Source: Gammaproteobacteria bacterium (lineage in GTDB: Bacteria; Pseudomonadota; Gammaproteobacteria; Steroidobacterales; Steroidobacteraceae). Taken from it: a stretch of 64,000 nucleotides of DNA. Shown piece by piece: positions 59,737-64,000 of this stretch (position 1 is its first letter; each line of letters begins with the position of its first letter). The notes below the pieces were generated by a model that saw only the letters and a program-made list of their open reading frames with translations, was not told where the DNA came from and did no database searches. The position numbers and the translations under genes are program-made. The DNA lies in contig JADJHU010000015.1 of assembly GCA_016707425.1 (NCBI GenBank), positions 558,001 through 622,000 of the forward strand. The letters run 5' to 3'.

Positions 59737-60966
59737 TCAGGGATTGCGAACACGATCGGCGACGTGGATGGCGTTTTCGGCACGGACGATGAGTCCGTAG
59801 CTCATGCGGTCGAAGGTCTTGAAGACCAGCAGGGTGCCGGCCCGCTCGTCCGGCAGGCGTACGCGTGGTGCGAAGGCGCCGCTCACGTGCATCCCGAGCC
59901 TGCCCGCGTCGCGGTCGCGCACCACCGGGCCGGCCTGGTCCACCGCCAGCACATGACCGGGTTCGATGCCGTGACGCTGGCCGCGGTTGATCACCACGAC
60001 CTGGTACTGGCCGATGAGCGCCACACCGTCCACGACCGAAATGATCTGCCCGCGCACATTCCGCTCGGGTGCGCGGGGGTTGAGGTTTGCAGGCGTGTCT
60101 CGATCACCGGCGATCAGCCGGTCGCCCTCGAGCGTCTCGCGCGCTGACTCGCTCAGCATGGCCTTGGCCGGTGCGCCGGCATCGTTGACCGTTGCCGTAG
60201 CCGTGTACACCGCCTGGTAGCCGAGGACGTCCCCGGTCTCGGGATCCCGCAGCTTCTCGCCGATGTGGTACACGAGGAAACGGGACTTGTCTGCGGCCGC
60301 AAGCTTGCTGACGTAGATCTCCTGGCCCGCGCCACCGACCATATGACCGCCGCGCAGCGCGAGGACGTGTGGTGCCTCGCGAATCTCGTCCTTTTCGAGC
60401 ACGGTCGGGCGGGAAAGGAAGGCCGCGATAGCCTGGTAGGGAATGGTGGCGATCGGCCCTTCGAGCGGCGAGCTGCGCAGCCGCGGCTCGAGCCGTGCCG
60501 CACCGCCGCGCTCGAGCTGCACCTGCGGGCGGCCATCCGCCCCCTGCGCCAGCGTGAGCACATCTCCGGGATAGATGAGATGGGGGTTCTCGATCTGCGG
60601 GTTGACGTACCAGATCTCGGGCCACAGCCAGGGATCGCGCAGGTACATGGAGGCGAGCCCCCACAGCGTGTCGCCGCGCTGCACCGTGTAGCTCTTCGGT
60701 GCCGAGGGCAGAAGCTCAGGCCCGCCGGTCGAAGGAGCTTCCGCGGCCGGGGCGGACGTTGCAGGTTCGTCGACGGCCGCCTCTGTGGCGGTCAGGTCCT
60801 GTTCGGCGGCAGGCGCTTCGGCGGTCGGCGGATGCGCGACAGGGACGGTGGCTGCACGGCCATCCTGCCCTCTCCAGCTCGAGCAGCCGCAGAGTGCCAC
60901 GAGCAGTGCGCACGCGCCTGCGCGAGCCCAGTGATCTCGGGCCGTAAGTGTCTGATTAGAGACCAT
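59737..60966 (-). CDS. LysM-domain lipoprotein
   Basis: The product has 409 residues. ATG 60966 with GAGGAG and GGAGG just upstream starts a lipoprotein signal with lipobox LCGC (ALLVALCGCSS). A Pro/Ala/Glu-rich linker leads to one LysM domain near residues 90-140 (YTVQRGDTLWGLASMYLRDP, NPHLIYPGDVLTL), which binds peptidoglycan. The rest is the conserved C-terminal part of the dprA-neighbour LysM family (VLALRGGHMVGGAGQEIYV). The frame is open to 61527 but the upstream part is not protein-like. It is divergent from def. Its exact role is not established. Confidence 0.88.
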   Translation of the reverse strand: MVSNQTLTARDHWARAGACALLVALCGCSSWRGQDGRAATVPVAHPPTAEAPAAEQDLTATEAAVDEPATSAPAAEAPSTGGPELLPSAPKSYTVQRGDTLWGLASMYLRDPWLWPEIWYVNPQIENPHLIYPGDVLTLAQGADGRPQVQLERGGAARLEPRLRSSPLEGPIATIPYQAIAAFLSRPTVLEKDEIREAPHVLALRGGHMVGGAGQEIYVSKLAAADKSRFLVYHIGEKLRDPETGDVLGYQAVYTATATVNDAGAPAKAMLSESARETLEGDRLIAGDRDTPANLNPRAPERNVRGQIISVVDGVALIGQYQVVVINRGQRHGIEPGHVLAVDQAGPVVRDRDAGRLGMHVSGAFAPRVRLPDERAGTLLVFKTFDRMSYGLIVRAENAIHVADRVRNP

Positions 60967-61170
60967 CCTCCACTCCTCTGAGCCGGGTGGGGCAAGCGAC
61001 CTGGATGTTATAATCGCTGGCCGGTTGCGGGCGCACGACTCAATTGCAGCTTTGTGCACTTGATCACGACCGGCGCACGAGTCTGGCACCGACGGGACCG
61101 GAAAATGCGAGCGAGGAAAGAACATTAGCAGCATTTCCGTGTCCAAAGCACGAGATATGGCGACCGTACC

Positions 61171-61713
61171 ATGGCGAAGCTCACGATCCTCGAATACCCC
61201 GATACCCGGCTCCGAACCAAGGCCTCTCCGGTCGTGGACTTCGATGCAGCACTCGGCACGCTCATTGGCGACATGCTCGAGACCATGTATGCCGCGCCCG
61301 GCATCGGACTGGCGGCAACCCAGGTCGATGTGCACCAGCGCCTCCTCGTCATCGACGTTTCTGCCGACCGGGACCAGCCGCTCGTGTTTGCCAACCCGGA
61401 GATTCTCGCGCGGGAAGGCGTCGGCACGATGGAAGAGGGCTGCCTCTCCGTGCCGGGGATTTTCGACGAGGTGGATCGCGCCGCGAGCGTGCGCGTGCGC
61501 TACCAGGACCAGAACGGCACTTTCCATGAGGCCGGGTTCGAGGGCTTGTTGGCAGTCTGCCTACAGCATGAGATGGACCACCTCGACGGCCGCCTGTTTG
61601 TTGATTATCTCTCCGAGCTGAAGCGTGAGCGCATCCGCAAGAAGCTCGAGAAGGACCGCAGGGAACGTGCCGCACACGGCGGCTCGACGCCCGTGGCCGC
61701 ACGTGCGCTCTGA
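61171..61713 (+). CDS. def: Peptide deformylase
   Basis: A 180-residue metalloenzyme with the three family motifs: GIGLAATQ, EGCLSVPG (metal Cys) and QHEMDHLDG (HExxH, two His ligands and Glu). It removes the formyl group from nascent proteins. It leads the def-fmt-rsmB transcript and is divergent from the LysM gene across a 204-base gap. Confidence 0.97.
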   Translation: MAKLTILEYPDTRLRTKASPVVDFDAALGTLIGDMLETMYAAPGIGLAATQVDVHQRLLVIDVSADRDQPLVFANPEILAREGVGTMEEGCLSVPGIFDEVDRAASVRVRYQDQNGTFHEAGFEGLLAVCLQHEMDHLDGRLFVDYLSELKRERIRKKLEKDRRERAAHGGSTPVAARAL

Positions 61714-61740
61714 CCCTGGCGCCTGCTGCGGCCGGCCCAT

Positions 61741-62709
61741 GTGACAGGTCTGCGCGTCGCGTTTGCCGGCACGCCGGAGTTTGCATTGCCCCCCTTGCGG
61801 GCGCTCGCGGCGTCGCGCCACAGGATCGTCGGAATCCTCACGCAGCCTGATCGCGCGGCCGGTCGGGGCCGGCGGCTCGCGCCGAGTCCGGTCAGGCAGG
61901 AGGCACTCGCACGGGCGTGGCCCGTGGCGCAGCCGAAGAGCCTGAAAGCCGTCGAGGCCGTCGACGAGCTGCGCTCTTGGCGGCCGGATGTGCTGGTGGT
62001 CGTGGCCTATGGACTGATCCTGCCGGTCACGGTCCTCACGCTGCCACGCCTCGGGTGCGTGAATGTCCACGCGTCACTCCTGCCGCGCTGGCGCGGTGCA
62101 GCGCCCATCCAGCGGGCGATTCTCGAAGGCGATCGCGAGAGTGGCGTCACGATCATGCAGATGGATGCCGGTCTCGATACCGGGCCGATCCTGCTGCAGC
62201 GGCGTGAATCGATCGACCGTGAGACGACGGCCTCGCGGCTGCACGACCGGCTGGCGGTACTCGGTGCGGAAGCGCTGCTGGAGGCACTGGACGGCCTGGT
62301 GACGGGTACGCTCGAGCCCCGGCCGCAGCCGGACGCGGGCGCGTGCTATGCACACAAGATCGACAAGAGCGAAGGGCTGATCGACTGGAACCGCGAGGCG
62401 CCGGCGATTGCCCGCCAGGTGCGCGCCTTCGATCTCTGGCCCGTGGCCGAGACGCGCCTCGCGGGTGAGCAGCTGCGCATCTGGCGCGCGGAGGCCCTGG
62501 AAGAAGGGACGCGCCGTGAGCCTGCCGATCCGCGCAGCGATGCCGCTCCCGCGGCCGGTACCGTGCTCGGACTCCGGGACGACGCCCTGCTCGTCGTCTG
62601 CGGATCGGGCGTGCTGGCGATCCACGAGCTGCAGCGCGCCGGCCGCCGTCGCATGACGCCACGCGAGCTCGCGAGTGGTTGCCCGCTCGACGGAGCGCGT
62701 CTGGGATGA
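61741..62709 (+). CDS. fmt: Methionyl-tRNA formyltransferase
   Basis: A 322-residue enzyme starting at GTG 61741 (TGLRVAFAGTPEFALPPLRA). The formyl-tetrahydrofolate site has NVHASLLPRWRGAAPIQRAI with the catalytic Asn/His, and DAGLDTGPILLQ follows. The C-terminal OB-like domain recognises initiator tRNA. It works in the same cycle as def, which lies 27 bases upstream. Its stop overlaps the start of rsmB (ATGA). Confidence 0.96.
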   Translation: MTGLRVAFAGTPEFALPPLRALAASRHRIVGILTQPDRAAGRGRRLAPSPVRQEALARAWPVAQPKSLKAVEAVDELRSWRPDVLVVVAYGLILPVTVLTLPRLGCVNVHASLLPRWRGAAPIQRAILEGDRESGVTIMQMDAGLDTGPILLQRRESIDRETTASRLHDRLAVLGAEALLEALDGLVTGTLEPRPQPDAGACYAHKIDKSEGLIDWNREAPAIARQVRAFDLWPVAETRLAGEQLRIWRAEALEEGTRREPADPRSDAAPAAGTVLGLRDDALLVVCGSGVLAIHELQRAGRRRMTPRELASGCPLDGARLG

Positions 62710-64000
62710 AGCCGCCCCCGCCGCGCACGAGGCTCGCGCCCGGGGCGGGTACGCTGGCGACCGCCGCCCGCGCGGTCGCTGCAGTGGCTGCCGAAGGCCG
62801 CTCGGCCGACGCGGTGCTCGCCGGGATCAGTCCGTCGCCCGAGCGCGCTGCCATGCGTGCCGTTGCCCTCGGCACGCTGCGCTGGTATCTGCGGCTCGCG
62901 CCGGCCATTGGCGCACTCCTCGCGCGCCCGGCCTTCGAACTGCCGCCGCCCGTGCATGCACTGCTCATCGTGGGGGCCCACCAGATCGAATACTCGCGCA
63001 GCGCCGTGCACTCGAGTGTGCACCTCGCTGTCGATGCGTCGCGCGCACTCGGTCATGCGCATCTGGCGGGGCTGGTCAACGCCGTGCTGCGCCGCTTCGC
63101 CGCCGGACGGGCGGTGCTCCTGGCGCGCGTGGACGCCGACATGGCTGCGCGCACCGCACATCCGCCGTGGCTCGTGGACGCAATCGGGCGCGACTGGCCC
63201 GGGCAGGCCGCGCGCGTGCTGGAGGCGAACAACGTGCAGGCGCCGATGACGCTGCGGGTCGATCTGCAGCGTGGCTCCGCTCCGGAGTACGTCCGGGAGC
63301 TTGCCGGTGCGGACATCGCTGCCCGCTGTCTCACCTGGCGTGACTCGGCGGTCGAGCTGATTCGCCCCATGAATGTCGCGGATCTGCCAGGCTTCCCGGA
63401 AGGCCGGGTGTCGGTGCAGGATGCGGGAGCGCAGCTCGCGGCCCCGCTCCTCGATGCGCAGCCGGGGATGCGCGTACTGGATGCCTGCGCCGCGCCGGGC
63501 GGCAAGACCGGCCATCTGCTGGAGCACACGCCCGGGCTCGCGGTGCTCGTGGCCGTCGACAGCGACAGTGCGCGACTTGCGCGGGTGCGCGCGAATCTCG
63601 AGCGTCTCGGGCGCGAGGCGCAGTGCGTGCATGCCGATCTGCGCGATCCCCGCGACAGTGAGGCACTGCGCGGTGCGCCCTTCGATCGTATCCTGGTCGA
63701 TGCGCCCTGCTCGGCGACGGGTGTCATCCGACGTCACCCGGACATCAAACTCCTGCGGCGCGAGGACGATCCCGCGGTACTCGCTGCCACCCAGCTCTCG
63801 ATCCTCCGTAGCTGCTTCGCACGGCTCGCCGCCGGCGGACGCCTGGTCTATTCGACCTGTTCGTTGCTCAGGGTCGAAAACGACGCGGTCATCGGCGGGC
63901 TGCTCGCGTCGGAACGCACGGCCCGGGTGCTTGCATGGCCCGCTGCCGTGCCTGTTCCGCCGGGTGCGGTCCCTGCCCGCCACGGCATGCAGCTGCTCCC
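62706..64000 (+). CDS. rsmB: 16S rRNA m5C967 methyltransferase, 3' end missing
   Basis: The gene runs off the right edge; about 431 residues are present and most of the enzyme is seen. The N-terminal NusB-like domain includes VALGTLRWYLRLAP and VHLAVDASRALGHAHLAGLV. The SAM site is LDACAAPGGKTGHLLE, followed by VDAPCSATGVIRRHPDIK and the catalytic Cys in VYSTCSLLRVEND. It methylates C967 of 16S rRNA. It overlaps the fmt stop by four bases. Confidence 0.95.
   Translation, partial: MKPPPPRTRLAPGAGTLATAARAVAAVAAEGRSADAVLAGISPSPERAAMRAVALGTLRWYLRLAPAIGALLARPAFELPPPVHALLIVGAHQIEYSRSAVHSSVHLAVDASRALGHAHLAGLVNAVLRRFAAGRAVLLARVDADMAARTAHPPWLVDAIGRDWPGQAARVLEANNVQAPMTLRVDLQRGSAPEYVRELAGADIAARCLTWRDSAVELIRPMNVADLPGFPEGRVSVQDAGAQLAAPLLDAQPGMRVLDACAAPGGKTGHLLEHTPGLAVLVAVDSDSARLARVRANLERLGREAQCVHADLRDPRDSEALRGAPFDRILVDAPCSATGVIRRHPDIKLLRREDDPAVLAATQLSILRSCFARLAAGGRLVYSTCSLLRVENDAVIGGLLASERTARVLAWPAAVPVPPGAVPARHGMQLL

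Noticed and set aside
61009..61014. A perfect TATAAT upstream of def
   Set aside because: No acceptable -35 box lies 16-18 bases upstream on the plus strand, and it is about 157 bases from the gene, so I do not call a promoter.
62346..63983. A 545-codon minus-strand frame opposite fmt and rsmB
   Set aside because: It is antisense to two conserved housekeeping genes and has no recognisable domain.

Overview
The window is GC-rich, almost fully coding DNA. It looks like a chromosomal segment of a gammaproteobacterium outside the enteric group, perhaps from the Xanthomonadales/Nevskiales/Steroidobacter-like part of the class. This rests on housekeeping content and order: dprA and a LysM gene next to def-fmt-rsmB, prlC near gor and rlmJ, FadE, an ExeA/GspB pair and MlaEFD-type genes. 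Two large TonB-dependent receptors and a TopA without zinc fingers fit the same group. I saw no rRNA, tRNA, CRISPR array or complete insertion sequence.

Layout. 1-4.2 kb: a membrane M50 protease, a small unknown, a DUF606 transporter, then a CobW-type metallochaperone GTPase with a His-rich insertion and a WD40 protein. 4.2-7.2 kb: a divergent pair of tandem universal stress proteins and a GT4 glycosyltransferase. 7.4-11.6 kb: an Hsp20-Lon stress operon, a PolX-like helix-hairpin-helix protein without a polymerase domain, and a VOC protein. 11.6-16.8 kb: a sugar locus with a TetR repressor, a clear palindromic operator over the promoter, a GH127 glycosidase and a TonB-dependent receptor. 16.8-18.9 kb: a decayed stretch with relics of an ORF6N-domain gene and a DUF4143 ATPase. 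18.9-23.1 kb: a beta-CASP metallo-beta-lactamase protein, a receiver-kinase fusion that lacks its catalytic loop, a secreted unknown and a GNAT acetyltransferase.

23.1-29.0 kb, minus strand: GspB, ExeA, FadE and malate dehydrogenase. 29.1-31.6 kb: an operon with a palindromic operator, a 68-aa membrane protein, a frameshifted GntR (YtrA-type) regulator and an ABC exporter. 31.7-34.9 kb: Dps, a second TonB-dependent receptor and a CDGSH protein, possibly an iron-related neighbourhood. 34.9-38.4 kb: an MCE lipid-transport operon (STAS-MlaE, MlaF, MlaD, PqiC-like lipoprotein). 38.4-46.3 kb: a PLD-family protein, an ABC-F ATPase, a GGDEF-EAL protein, an M15 peptidase and an HD hydrolase.

46.4-64 kb is mostly housekeeping: xthA, prlC, gor, aroE, rlmJ, a large secreted subtilase, topA, dprA, a LysM lipoprotein, then def, fmt and rsmB, which runs off the end.

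The points most worth a second look are the receiver-kinase lacking its catalytic loop, the CobW/WD40 pair, the TetR operator with a half-site exactly 42 bp away, and the cluster of internal deletions between about 17.3 and 20.6 kb. Several frameshifts could be either real decay or assembly indels, and I cannot tell which from one sequence.
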